Of a DNA stretch of 64,000 bases, positions 23,842 through 34,777 are shown piece after piece. How positions within the stretch are numbered: the stretch's first letter is position 1; the number at the start of each line of letters is the position of its first letter. Under the pieces are notes generated by a model. It was not told where the DNA came from, made no database searches, and saw only the letters and a program-made list of their open reading frames with translations. The stretch is from Hyalella azteca (lineage: Eukaryota; Arthropoda; Malacostraca; Amphipoda; Hyalellidae), in the NCBI RefSeq assembly GCF_000764305.2, contig NW_025939164.1:1-64000 (forward strand). Direction: 5' to 3'. A program made the position numbers and the translations under genes.

Positions 23842-25469
23842 ATGATGAAATCTGTCGGTCTTGTTCTTCTTCTCACAGCAACCTTTGCCTACTCCGGTGC
23901 TGAAGGGTAGGTGAACTCAGTAAATGCATTCGAACGCTGTGCTCTCCCCTCCTGTTCACCTTTATCCTAAATTATTAGATAATATTGCTATGTGCTCTAA
24001 TTTTTTACAGCCACGACAAATAATTGCTAAAAACGTTTCATTTAGAGCTTTGAATATTTTTTATTTTATATTGACTAAAATGGGAAATATTTACTAAAAT
24101 GGGAAAAGTTCATCATTTGATGTTACTCAGCTGGTGTACTTATTGCTATTCATTTCTCTACCACAGCACCAATGCGTGTGCAAATGCCCTCAACAATAAT
24201 GTGATGAACGCAGACCTGAATTCTGCATTCAGCGCCTGCATGTCGGACCCGGCAGGACTTGCCGCCTTGACTGCCATCGGAGGTTAGATATTGCAAGATT
24301 TATTGCTGTACATTGGTTGATCTAAAATTTAATACCATTGCGCTGCTCTGTGGGTAATTCACCTAATAGATTTTTTGTAATTATGGATATATTTCACAAA
24401 ATTGATTTTTTTTTGTTTCCGAAACTCAGTTCCAGGCTTTCCCTTTTAATTATCGGCGTTATCTGGCGACGCATCTTAAAATAGTGAGTGAACTATTATA
24501 AATTCATGAGATATCTAGAACAATAGGTATCAATAATTTACGTGTTCTGCAGGTAATTCTGGCTGCGGAGGCTACAACTTCGCTGTCGGCGCTCTCAAGT
24601 GCGAAGTCGGCGCAGCTCCCTTCTTGAAATGTATAGCGGGAAAACTTGGTTACGTAAGTCAGGAAATATCGCTAAGGTGCCTTTTCATCATGAGTCATGA
24701 ACTTCACTTTGAATTTTAGCTGACATTATTTGTGGTGTTGAACGTGACAGCTCATAATGTGACCAACGCTATATTTGGTGCACCATCAAAGATATCTATT
24801 TCAAACAATTTCGTAAGTTATAAAATTATATTACTAAGTTACAATTCTCGTAAATGTGACTATAGCACCCATTCATTTCTAGCTGAACGCTGATGGCTCG
24901 ATCAACAACACAAAGATCTTAGCCCAGTTCAAGACTTGGGCCACCAGCGACCCCAAGTGCAACGTTGCTCAGTACAACTTCGCTGTGAATAAATGTGGCA
25001 CTACCATCAACAACTACGCGGTGAGTTTTTCTTGCCTTAGCCGCACACGCGCAAAGTTATTTCACATCATGACTATAAGTTGTGGTTATTTTTCACTGAA
25101 TTCATATCATATGTTAACTTAGGAGACGAGTGATATTTTGATTCGCGAGTATGTGGAAACTTAGGACAATTATTTTTAGTTCCTGTGAAAATGCGTGTCG
25201 AAACTTCAAATTAGCCAGGAAGTTTCTGTGATCTGGTAATCCCCTTTTCTGATGCCAATGTGACATACGATTACTTATGAATCAATGTCGCATATCGGAT
25301 GCTGCGTAAAGTTTTTCTGCAATTCTAAGCATTCATTCACTTCTATCTACTACAAATGATGCATCACTTGATGACATGAACGTTTTTAATTGATATATTG
25401 AACTACTGCAAACAGTTCCTGGCGAAGGCCGCTTGCATCGCCACGGCGACGGACCAGTACACTGGCTGA
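23842..25469 (+). CDS. Secreted eight-cysteine protein with internal YNFAV repeat, 5 exons
   Basis: Exons 23842-23906, 24167-24282, 24553-24653, 24883-25020 and 25416-25469 join in phase across GT-AG introns, giving 157 residues. Residues 1 to about 20 (MMKSVGLVLLLTATFAYSGA) are a signal peptide. The mature part has Cys at 26, 46, 65, 77, 87, 120, 132 and 147 and is probably helical. Two segments share a plan: Cys65-x11-Cys77 and Cys120-x11-Cys132, each enclosing YNFAV (68-72, 125-129) and followed by FL...CIA. An N-glycosylation sequon lies at 102-104. The first of two adjacent ATGs was used. I do not recognise the family. The stretch KCIAGKLGYLNADGSIN recalls insect odorant-binding proteins, but the Cys spacing is not theirs. 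A TATA box lies upstream and AATAAA at 25676. Confidence 0.9.
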
Positions 25470-25549
25470 CCTTCGCAATCTGGTCCTCATTCCTTCATAT
25501 TATACGCGGCTTTGAAGTGTTCGCAACAGCTGTACAATAATAATACCAT

Positions 25550-25592
25550 ATACTATATATCATATATCACATACCATATACCATATATCATT
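25550..25592. repeat. Short ATACCATATA-type low-complexity tract
   Basis: ACCATATACTATATATCATA-like words repeat imperfectly in the probable 3' UTR of the 8-Cys protein gene. Confidence 0.7.
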
Positions 25593-25675
25593 CTTAGGGG
25601 ACCTCTTTCTCCAGTCAATGCATCCACGTGCAGTAAAAATTGTCTAATCGGAAGTTAATTGGAACTAGGTGAAAC

Positions 25676-25681
25676 AATAAA
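25676..25681 (+). terminator. Polyadenylation signal AATAAA
   Basis: First AATAAA downstream of the stop codon at 25467-25469, about 207 bp away, in context GAAACAATAAATTC. It would give a 3' UTR of roughly 220-230 nt. A second AATAAA occurs near 25873. Confidence 0.5.
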
Positions 25682-25699
25682 TTCACTAAAATCCTAAAT

Positions 25700-27150
25700 A
25701 AAATCATATTAACAATTATCATTATATTTAAAAGTGAAATTGAAACACTCTTGGAGAAATGAAACATTTCGCTTTGTACTAATATATTTTGTGTCAAGAA
25801 ATTTCTATTTGATGCACTTGAAATTATTAGAATTCGAGAAGTTCAAAGTAATGTGGCTTGAATGTAAGTTCGAATAAATAAGCGTGTAACCAATCATTAT
25901 AAACTTATATATAATCAGAAATAAGAATGTTTTAAGCGTTCCTTGCACTTCAAAATTAGTACTTGATGTTGTCCTTTAAACCTCTGCACTTGTTTTTTCT
26001 TCTCCCAACAGGTTGAAAAAGTTTCTTAACAGTTCAACAATGGAATTTTCAACACATTATGTGCATGAACGTTGTTTTAATTGGCCAATTTGTTGTGGAT
26101 AAAATGTTGGGTTGTCTGTTGTCCAAATCTTTCCAAGTTGAACGCGCATTCAAATCAAGAGGTAATTAAAAAATTTATCAAACAAATTACACATAAGAAA
26201 AGTAAACACAAAAGACCAAAGAAACCAATAGCTAAATTTAAATGGCAGAGATACGATGCACTTAGTTTCGAGAGACACATCACTGTCTGTAACTTGAAGT
26301 AAGTTTCACGTACATGCATTTGGGGACAGAGAAACGTTAGAGAGACGTCGTAAGGGCCTAAAAAGAAGGAAATGATTACTGGAATGAAAAAGAGTGGTTG
26401 CACAGAAGCCATATATGCACGTCGAATCCCATTTGTTTCTACAATAAAACATGAAATACACAGCATTCATTGTCAATTAGAGCAATTTCTTGATCGATAA
26501 ATGGAATAATTTTGATCAAGAGTGATCATTACTAGAAAGTACTCAAATGCTATTAACTTCAATGCGATCATCCTGAGCGAAAGACATGACTATTCTTGCG
26601 ATTTGATAGAACTCGAGAGTCATCGTTTTGTTTCAGACGGAAAAAATATTTCCTAACATTCTTGAAAAGTTTACCAATATTTGTTACATTGCTTTGAATC
26701 AACCCGATTTATGTTCAAGGCGATCGACATCTCTATAGATCATTTATACCACACTTCTGGATAAGAATACGACTACGGCTTCGAAATACAAATAGCGTTA
26801 TCAGACAGTATACGTTAATTTCGGAGGTTTTTAGCCTTTTCATGATTAGGTCTTGCTAAATATATAGATGATTTGTAGATTTAGTTTCATTTGTTATAAC
26901 TTTACTACCGGTATTCATTGATCTGCAATTGCTTTAATTTAACCACGATGCGTCCGAATCGTCTCAGGCTTTACTAGGACTATTCTCGTATACAAGTTCT
27001 CGTATGAAATGGGGTACGAAAAAAAAGTACAGAGAGAGGGTTGTAATGAAACACTGGTACGTGGTACATTTGATGTTGAATTAGGGAATTTCAGTTCACA
27101 TCTTACGCTAACAAAAATTTGTAGTACAAGAAAAAAATCGAACACAATCT
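25700..27150. other. No recognisable feature
   Basis: About 1.4 kb of AT-rich DNA. The open frames at 26081-26302 and 26155-26466 overlap on opposite strands and show no domain. Confidence 0.4.
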
Positions 27151-27600
27151 CCTACTTTAACCAGAAACCTTGGCCCAGTGCAGTTCCGTTGAGTAGTGCG
27201 ACCGTCGTAAACGACCGTACTTTTCGTACACGTTTGCGACCGTATTCCCAGCGGCCGTAGCGCAGCCGCAGCCGCGCATCCCCGTTGCCCGTGGTCGTTC
27301 TTCCTCCATAGCCGTCGTTTCTCACAGATATACGTAGTGTCTCGTACCGCGCTGATGACCGTACCGATGATATACTTCTTGCGCAGTGTTCGAAGGCAGG
27401 TCTAAACTCTACTGTGAATATCGTCGAGGGCCCTGTTGCACAACTGTTGCACAAATATCGTCGTAGGCCCACAACCGTAGCTATAAATATTGACCGTACA
27501 AATAAGCGAAGTACCGGCCGTTGTTCGTAGATTTCTGACGTTATCATATCGTATCGTAATGGTATGAACATCTCAAAGTTCCGCGCGGCCGTTTTTTCTG
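27150..27600. other. CG-rich island-like segment, unassigned
   Basis: This segment is sharply richer in C, G and CpG than its flanks, with many CGTA words. A 139-codon minus-strand frame crosses it, basic and Arg-rich without recognisable domain. It is more likely an unidentified repeat than a gene. Confidence 0.4.
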
Positions 27601-27714
27601 ACCCCGCCGGCCAGGGCCGTCACCTACGTCTGCGGAGGTGGCTGCATACCGTACTGGCGTGACGGTCATCGCAGTACGTAGAACAACCTTTTGGCGCGAA
27701 TTTTAGGGTCCTGA

Positions 27715-27772
27715 CATAACATAACATAGTGATGTCGGCGCTGAAGTGTAGGCCTGATGTGGCCTACATCAT
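27715..27772 (-). mobile_element. LINE family L1t 3' tail fragment
   Basis: ACATAACATAACATAGTGAT then GTCGGCGCTGAAGTGTAGGC and CTGATGTGGCC is, reversed, the same 3' end seen after the RT fragment at 49464-49852 (GGCCACATCAGGCCTACACT then TATGT repeats). Confidence 0.8.
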
Positions 27773-27884
27773 TCTGCTTTGAATATTTTGAAATCTATAC
27801 CCCCTAGACACGAGGGGGGACCCGCCAGACACAAAATCTCATTCCCTGGCCACCGCTCGAACTGGAACTTGCGCGCAACAGCCT

Positions 27885-28215
27885 TCGACCACCCGGCTAT
27901 GTCCTCCTCCGGCCTTTGCATAAAAACTGCCGTACACCACCAGACCGCGGACCGAATATGACTTCCGGGCATCGTTTGCAGGGCTCCGGCGCGCTGCATC
28001 CGAGTGATGCTGAATTTTTTCGCGGTACGGGGGACGATGCTAGGCCATTCGATCGCCGGGTAATTCTCTTGACGGCTGATTGGTCTAATTCAATGGATTC
28101 GTTCTGTCTGGTGGCTTTCGGCTGCCTATATGATTGTCCAGAAGTGTTGAAGGCTACGTTCCTGAAGACAGGAATCATGATGGTTCATCACATCCCGGGC
28201 AGTGGTGGTCATCGG
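27885..28215. repeat. Dispersed repeat R3, copy 2
   Basis: GGCTATGTCCTCCTCCGGCC through ATTGTCCAGAAGTGTTGAAG and CGGCAGGCGACCCAC matches 20506-20830 in order, with an extra segment of about 60 bp in the middle. A 126-codon plus-strand frame covers it but shows no recognisable domain. Confidence 0.8.
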
Positions 28216-28639
28216 CAGGCGACCCACTGCAGACACTCACGTACAGTTCGAGGCTATGAGAATGTACTTCTTGACTACAAATTCGGGTACAAGTAAGGTT
28301 TCATCTTCATTATATTGACTAGTTGATTATTACATTTTCTACTAACGATTTATTTATATTACATATTACCTGAATGAAGTCTTGTTGCGTCAATGTTGCT
28401 AGGCCACATTAATCCTTGTGTATGAAATAACTCTTAATTCAATATTATTATTATTAAAAAAAATAGAAAATTAAACATTTCTATGCTGAAGCTACAAATG
28501 AAAAAACATTTCTAATTTTCGAATTTATTTTCCAAACCAAGATAATTTATTTCAATCAAGAAGGTGAGCAACACTTGGATGTGGTCTCCCATCGCGGTCG
28601 CGGTCATGGCCGAGACAACAAAGTAGACTGGGAATGAAC

Positions 28640-28695
28640 GGACCCCAACGGCGTCTAATACAATCAGCAGTGCTCGCGGACGGCGAGCTATTTCT
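28640..28695 (+). pseudogene. Gag N-terminus fragment of an LTR element
   Basis: The frame reads TDPNGV-stop-YNQQCSRTAS, parallel to MDPNGAQFNQLFARMAS at 38765-38820. The start codon is mutated and one in-frame stop is present. It is only a fragment. Confidence 0.4.
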
Positions 28696-28867
28696 ACTCC
28701 CTACTTGCAGACGCTGGATGCGAGTCGTTGTTTTCGTTTGTGTGTCAAGTTTAGCCGATCTGATACCTTTAAAAGATAAAAATAAACTAGCACAAAATGA
28801 CTCCACCAATAAATCATAGATGTCTTAGTATCATTGATTGACACGTTTATCAGATTCTTCATGTTCA

Positions 28868-29001
28868 GGGGCCATACTTTCAAAATTAGCTAAGTGAACG
28901 TAAGTACTTAAGATCTATTTTCTTGTCTATGATTGGTGGATTTTGCTTTGAAGGCCGTCAATGATTGACGATCTCTTAACTTTTTTTGAAAGTATAGGCC
29001 C
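28868..29001 (+). mobile_element. MITE family M1, copy d
   Basis: GGGGCCATACTTTC to GAAAGTATAGGCCC, with AG on both sides as a possible 2-bp target duplication. It lacks about 12 bp of the usual interior (GATTGGCTGATGAACTTA). Confidence 0.95.
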
Positions 29002-30180
29002 AGGTCTAGCCGGAATTACATGAATCTATTGCGGTGGTTGTAACTCTCTTATTATTCTATATAATTTGTGATGGATGAGTTGCGGCAAGGAAACGATATT
29101 CATTTAGTTATAACAATTTGTTCGCCGATGTTTCGCAACTTTGTTCAGATAATGCGTGTGTTATAACAAGAGACTTCGACTTTTAATGCTCTTTTTAAAA
29201 CTCAATGAGCGCAATGGAAAAATATTAGCTTCCAGTAAGGGTAGAAATCTCACAGATTACTCAAAGATATATTATGTGGCATCATGTGCAAATTAGATGA
29301 GCATGAAAGCGTCATACTGAAAATTCGATAAGATTGAATCTAAAGCATCTAAATTTCAAAATCTATTGAGATGCACATGAGTCGTTTGCAAGCAATTTAG
29401 GTACCGATAAAATTCAAAGTATGGCCGATTGACGTTTTCACTGTAAAAAATTGCAAATTATGCGACAACTTTCTTCTTAGATTCCAGCTTTAAGTTTTCA
29501 CAATCGAATTGGATCTTGATATAGTATCAAAAGAAGTAGGAACATTTTGAAATGAGCTAATATGCATATCAGTGTTAAGTCGAACGAAGGCAGGGCTGTC
29601 GCATAGCATTTGTTGCAATGAACGCATGATTTGAAGCACCAAACCATTATCATTACTTTTCATTCGTTAAGTGCAATTATAGATCATGTTCGATTAAATG
29701 ACCGTTTGATTGCCGTGCTGTAGGCTCCGAGGTTGACCCAAAAAGATATGGCGCGCAATGCTGAGATTTACCAAAAGCACGTGAATTCGAACAACGCGAT
29801 TTAAGCGAAGATTTTTTCAATAATCTTAGATCGTTACATATATTTAAAAGGCGAAATTACGCAGAGTTAGTTTAACTACGCAATAAGCGCAATTAAACAT
29901 ATTTGGCTTGATAAATGCAAAGGTTTCGATTGATTGAATATAAAAACTGCGTAGATTCTACAAGTTCAATGAGTTAAAGAAAAACAGCAGAAAAAGAGCC
30001 AAAAACGCTTGTCACTAACAATAATTTGAATTATAAAAAAAAATAAACACTCATATTTCATTTGATTCGCTCGATGAGGATAGTTTCACTATTTATGAGA
30101 AAATTACTATGTTAGAAAAAAATTAAATTTAAATTTAAAAACTCGGTTAAGTTAGGCTTATCAACATTACAAATGGGAAC
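29002..30180. other. No recognisable feature
   Basis: About 1.2 kb of AT-rich DNA without supported features. Confidence 0.4.
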
Positions 30181-30182
30181 TC

Positions 30183-30710
30183 CTTTCGCACGTTGCTTAC
30201 GGCACGACCCATCGGCGTATTGCAGGGGGTCTTCTTTCCCGGACTAATTCCGCTATTACTTTTTAGCGCATTTTCTCATTTATGGGAAAAATGCACTATT
30301 GTGCTCGCCATGTCCGTCTGTCCGTCCATCTGTCCGTCCGTCTATCCGTCCGTCTGTCCGTCAGTCTGTCCGTCAGTCTGTCCGTCCGTCTGTCCGTCCG
30401 TCTGTCCGTCCGTCTGTATGTCCGTCCGTGACTTCACGTTTTCGTCGACGAGAAAATGCGCTCTCTGTCACTCACTGCAGTTAGTACCGAGTTATATTTT
30501 TTCAATTACGTTGGCCAGCAGAAATTTATGATGGTGATACTTCCTTATTACATTTTAAACAGTACAAAATAGAAAAATCGAATTTTTACACCGTAACCTA
30601 CAGAGTTACTAGTAAATATTGAATTATAGGTTTTTTCTTAGCCGCGAACTTGGCCATTTCTATGCCTTTTTGCAACCTGGTCGGTCGTACCGCACTCAAC
30701 GTGTTAAATA
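30183..30710. mobile_element. MITE family M3, second copy, interrupted by an M2 element
   Basis: CGCACGTTGCTTACGGCACG at the left and GTCGTACCGCACTCAACGTG at the right are diverged M3 ends. The interior matches 19654-19940 (for example AGAAATTTATGATGG and TGAATTATAGG). Between AATTCCGCTATTACT and CAATTACGTTGG lies the M2 element at 30260-30500, absent from the other copy. Confidence 0.75.
30260..30500 (+). mobile_element. (GTCY)n hairpin element M2, copy b, longest core
   Basis: TTTTTAGCGCATTTTCTCAT ... (GTCC GTCY)n ... ACGAGAAAATGCGCTCTCTG ... CACTCACTGCAGTTAGTACC. The core is about 125 bp here, against about 25-60 bp in other copies. The Pro-Ser-Val-Cys reading frames over it are only the repeat. 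Confidence 0.95.
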
Positions 30711-31690
30711 TCAAGTAAGTTTTTATCAATAAATTTTATTGTTAGCCTAACAAAAGTTCTAACAACTCATTACAAATTATTTTAAAAAATATCATAAATT
30801 TTACTACCAATTATTCGTGCTTATTCTTTTAACAATATTCATTTTCAATGATCTGGTGCAATTTGGAATCAGAATTTCTGAATTCACATTTATTTTGAGG
30901 AAATCTTCACGGAGCAAAATGCAGCTAAAATACTATAATTCTACTATTTTATTGTTAAAAGCTCCACAAGCAGTCGCAGTTAATAACAAAAATTAGCTAA
31001 CAAATAACAGCAAACCTGGGAAATGAGAACGAAAAATAAAATCGAAAACATTTCCTTGTGTTTCTAGATTATGTTTTTCGCGTCGCCCAAAGCAGACAAA
31101 ATTATTTCCATAGAATAATGCATATATCTTCCTATTTGAAATAATACAAACCTCATCAAAACCTCCTCATACAAACCTCATCATCGGAAAAATCTGGGAT
31201 TATTTTGAAGTAAAATTCAATGCATAGCTAATGGTAACCGGAACGTCTGTATTGCTTGCTGATGAAAGGCATTCACTACACTTATCATACGGTAAAATAA
31301 GTAACCTGGTAAAATCTTTTACGTTCACTAAGTGCACTTTGAGTTCGGGTTGTTAAATGGCAGGTTTATTGCGCTCTGGAAAACCTTTAACTCGACACAA
31401 AACGACGTGCCTCTCACGGACGAGCTGTACCAAACACACGTGTGTTAAGGAACGCAGCTGATCAAGTAGCTATATTCGGTGTCGTTTCTCTGTTGTTCTT
31501 TCTTATTATAATATTGTTATCTGGTACATTGTCGTAGTAGTAGAACAATTTAATTTATATTTATAAATTCATGTCTACCTTCTTGCTCGAGCTTCAATTA
31601 ATTGCATTTATTAATTAGTGAGTGTTGTTAAAAATACTACCTAATATTGAATATTATATTATATTATTATTATTCTACTTATATTAAAAA
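30711..31690. other. No recognisable feature
   Basis: About 980 bp of AT-rich DNA without supported features. Confidence 0.4.
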
Positions 31691-31693
31691 TAC

Positions 31694-31840
31694 TAAAAAA
31701 TGCACTGTTGCATGTGCTCGCCATGTCCGTCTGTCTGTCTGTCTGTCCGTCTGTCCGTCCGTCCGTGACCTCAAGTTTTCGTCGACGAGAAAATGCGCTC
31801 TCTGTCACTCACTGCAGTGAGTACTGAGTTATATTTTTTT
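31694..31840 (+). mobile_element. (GTCY)n hairpin element M2, copy c, 5' truncated
   Basis: It starts at AAAAAATGCACTGTTGCATG and lacks the outer GCGCATTTTCTC arm. The rest, from CTCGCCATGTCCGTCTG to the palindrome ACTCACTGCAGTGAGT and GAGTTATATTTTTTT, is typical. Confidence 0.9.
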
Positions 31841-32186
31841 CTTATAATTCGATCGGCATTGACATCTGTCTGCTGTGCTACATAATTTAAACAATATTTA
31901 AAAGAAAACTCTCTTCCATCAACCTTAGTTTAAAATTCTTACGTATATTTTAAATATATACCCGAAGTTAAAAAATGTTCATAGAAAAATTCATTGGTGA
32001 ATTTTTTGATTTTGCCTTTCAAATTTTATGCGTTATTTCTCAAATATTTGAAATTAATCGAGAAATTTCATTCAATCTTTCAATATCATATAATGTGACT
32101 ATATTTGAAGTTATTTGACATAAATTTTTCATTATTTCGAAAAATGTTAGCGTCCATAAAAATAACTGCATCGAAAATAAAAAAAA

Positions 32187-32357
32187 ATATAACTCAGTAC
32201 TCACTGCAGTGAGTGACAGAGAGCGCATTTTCTCGTCGACGAAAACTTGAGGTCACGGACAGCTAGACGGACGGACAGACGGACAGACAGACAGACAGAC
32301 GGACATGGCGAGCACAATAGTGCATTTTTTCCATAAATAAGAAAATGCGCTAAAAAT
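32187..32357 (-). mobile_element. (GTCY)n hairpin element M2, copy d
   Basis: AAAAAAATATAACTCAGTAC, ACTCACTGCAGTGAGT, GAGCGCATTTTCTCGTCGAC, the core, then AGAAAATGCGCTAAAAATTA. It faces copy c across about 350 bp, making a long inverted repeat. Confidence 0.95.
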
Positions 32358-32359
32358 TA

Positions 32360-33180
32360 ATAGAAAAAACATTTTTGGAAGTGGTATGGATAGTGAACTT
32401 TTATTTGTACATTGTTTTTAACTGCGGTCATAAAGAGAGATTTCGATACTACCCAATTAAGCATCGTACAAAAATAATGCATTGGATATTTGAAAAGAAA
32501 ATATTGGTCTCGATCATTACTATCAAAGACAGGATAATTATTGTTTAAGAAGATCAAAATTGCAGCAAAGCAGAAATTTCACAAATTATTCATGCGGTAA
32601 TGAGCATTATTGAATTTTTCTCTATCAAACAAAAACTATTAAAATCACATAGTTCTAGTTTGACGAGAAGTTCGGTTTGTAGGACCGAATACAAAAAAAA
32701 AATGCTGAAATAATTATAATGTTCACTCATATAGAGGTGACTTTATTTTAACCAAAAGAGAGAAAATGTGAAAGATTTCATATATTTTTCTTTCATCAAC
32801 AAGTGATAGAAAATTAAAACCTGGTGTCAATTATTCCTTCAACGCGATGTAGGTATATGATTATTTACATTTGAGAGGAATTTTTTCCTTATTTTTTAGT
32901 TACAGTAAAGCGCCTTATTAGCGTTTATTATTTGATGTTAAGTTGATTGAACGTGTGCAAGAAAACACGAAACACAAGCGTATCACAATTTTCTATCGAA
33001 TGATGGATGTCTCGCATCAGAAAAATAATACACGATCCCTTCGCATACAAAAACACGCAATCGGCCAGAAGTATAAATCGGCTTTAACGATCAGAACTGA
33101 TTTTTTTCCCTGGGATTTTACTCGTGTTGATTAGATTCTTAAATTGTTCGGCTTGGATTGTTACCAGCAGCTACTTTGTT
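32360..33180. other. No recognisable feature
   Basis: About 800 bp of AT-rich DNA. Open frames here have no recognisable motif. Confidence 0.4.
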
Positions 33181-33194
33181 GACAATCTTATCTT

Positions 33195-33300
33195 TCAATC
33201 AATCTTTTATCCTTTCAATCAATCAATCATTTCAATCAATCAATCTCATCAATCCATTTCATTTTCAATCAATCTTTTATCTCGACAATCATTTATCCTT
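33195..33300. repeat. TCAA/TCAATC simple-sequence tract
   Basis: TCAATCAATC words recur with small interruptions. Confidence 0.85.
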
Positions 33301-33305
33301 TCATT

Positions 33306-34777
33306 TGATTTTAGAGAGATTAATGTTATTATTTCGTTGTTGCGTGAATTATCTGATTAGCGCTGTGATTGTCGTGCTTCTGCGACACCAACCTGAGAAA
33401 AAAGACCAATAATGTACTAGAGGTTTTCATTAGATAATCAATGACATACAGTTAATTAAACAAGTATTAATCGAATAGAATAGTGTTTTTAAAGTATGTA
33501 GGTACTTATTTGAAAAAATTATTAAATTATTAAAAAATTCCTTCAGCATCAAATTAGGCAATTGATATTTTAAGCAAAATAAGAAAATACCATTACCCAA
33601 ATCATCAATAGTTGCAGGTTGTGATTGATTGTACAAATGATTATAAAGCTGATATTGTTATAAGTCGTAGCCTTCGCGTTTGTCTTTAAAAGTCCTGAAG
33701 AAATGAGCCGTCTCTTAAAAGGTTTGAGTGGAAAATTTCTTTTATGTCTTAGCTATTTGGCCTTCATGTCAGTACTTTTGACGGATCGATCTCTTATATT
33801 CGATGACAAAATTATCGTGCACTAAAATCTTGCCTGAGTATGGATAAGTGGATTTGAATGTAACAAGGTTGAATCCAGATAGAATCATGAACTTTGAGTC
33901 TCTGTTCATTTTTGAGTAACATAAGAAAATTAAGATTTTTTTGAGTTGTTATTTGATTTAAAAAATTATTTACTTTTATATCCGAGAAAATCAGATGCAT
34001 TGAAAAAATAATTATTTGTTCTCAAACTAAATTTAGTAAATTGTTGGCCTTTCGCCTAACGTCTGCTATGAAGACGCATGGCTATCACAGCTCTATGCAC
34101 TGAATTCATATTAAGCAATTCATTATGTGAATATTTAAACAATTAATTAATTAATTTAAGAAAACCATAGAAGTTTTATTTATTATTTATTTAACTAGTG
34201 TACTTCAATCTTAGCGCCAGTAGAATGAGACTGTCAAACCATGCCACTAAAGGGCCATTCCAACACTCGGATATGAATATAGACAGATAGAGTCCTTCTT
34301 CAAATAATTTGATACTGTTGTCTCTTCAAAATATTATTATCTAAATAGAATATTTTATTAAGAATAAGTTAGAGCCTACTTTAATGTGTTTATTCTTGAA
34401 CAAATTACGAACCATGTGAGAATTTCAAATTGAAGTAAAAAAATAACTGCTTGTGGCGAAATATTTTTGGGGTATTAATTTTATAATTTTTTTATAATCT
34501 CATTATCTTTTAACTCTAGTGCTTGTTTTCGTTCATCCATGTTATGAAACGAAAATCAAGCCATAAAACTAAAAAGTGTTATTTATCTGTTAAAAATTTA
34601 TGCAGATTAAAGAATGTTTGTGCAGCAAAATTTCGCCCCAACAAAAATCACATAACTTTAATGTTCATATATATTTTCAGAGAAATTTCCCAATTAATTC
34701 GATTAAAGTAACAGAACTGTTAGAAGATTTACACCGACTGGTCGGAGCTTATTTATTGGAATCTCCCTCGACAAAAA
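33306..34777. other. No supported gene upstream of the lectin gene
   Basis: About 1.5 kb of AT-rich DNA. ATATATTTTCAGAG near 34668-34682 could be part of a promoter or the end of a 5' UTR intron for the gene starting at 34778, but neither can be confirmed. Confidence 0.35.

Noticed and set aside
27152..27571. 139-codon minus-strand frame
   Set aside because: It coincides with an unusually CG-rich patch where stops are rare. The protein is low-complexity basic, with no homology visible.
30193..30531. 112-codon frame rich in Pro-Ser-Val-Cys
   Set aside because: It is the (GTCY)n core of an M2 element translated. The same kind of frame appears at other M2 copies.
32943..33134. 63-codon plus-strand frame
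   Set aside because: No recognisable domain, no splice support, AT-rich surroundings.
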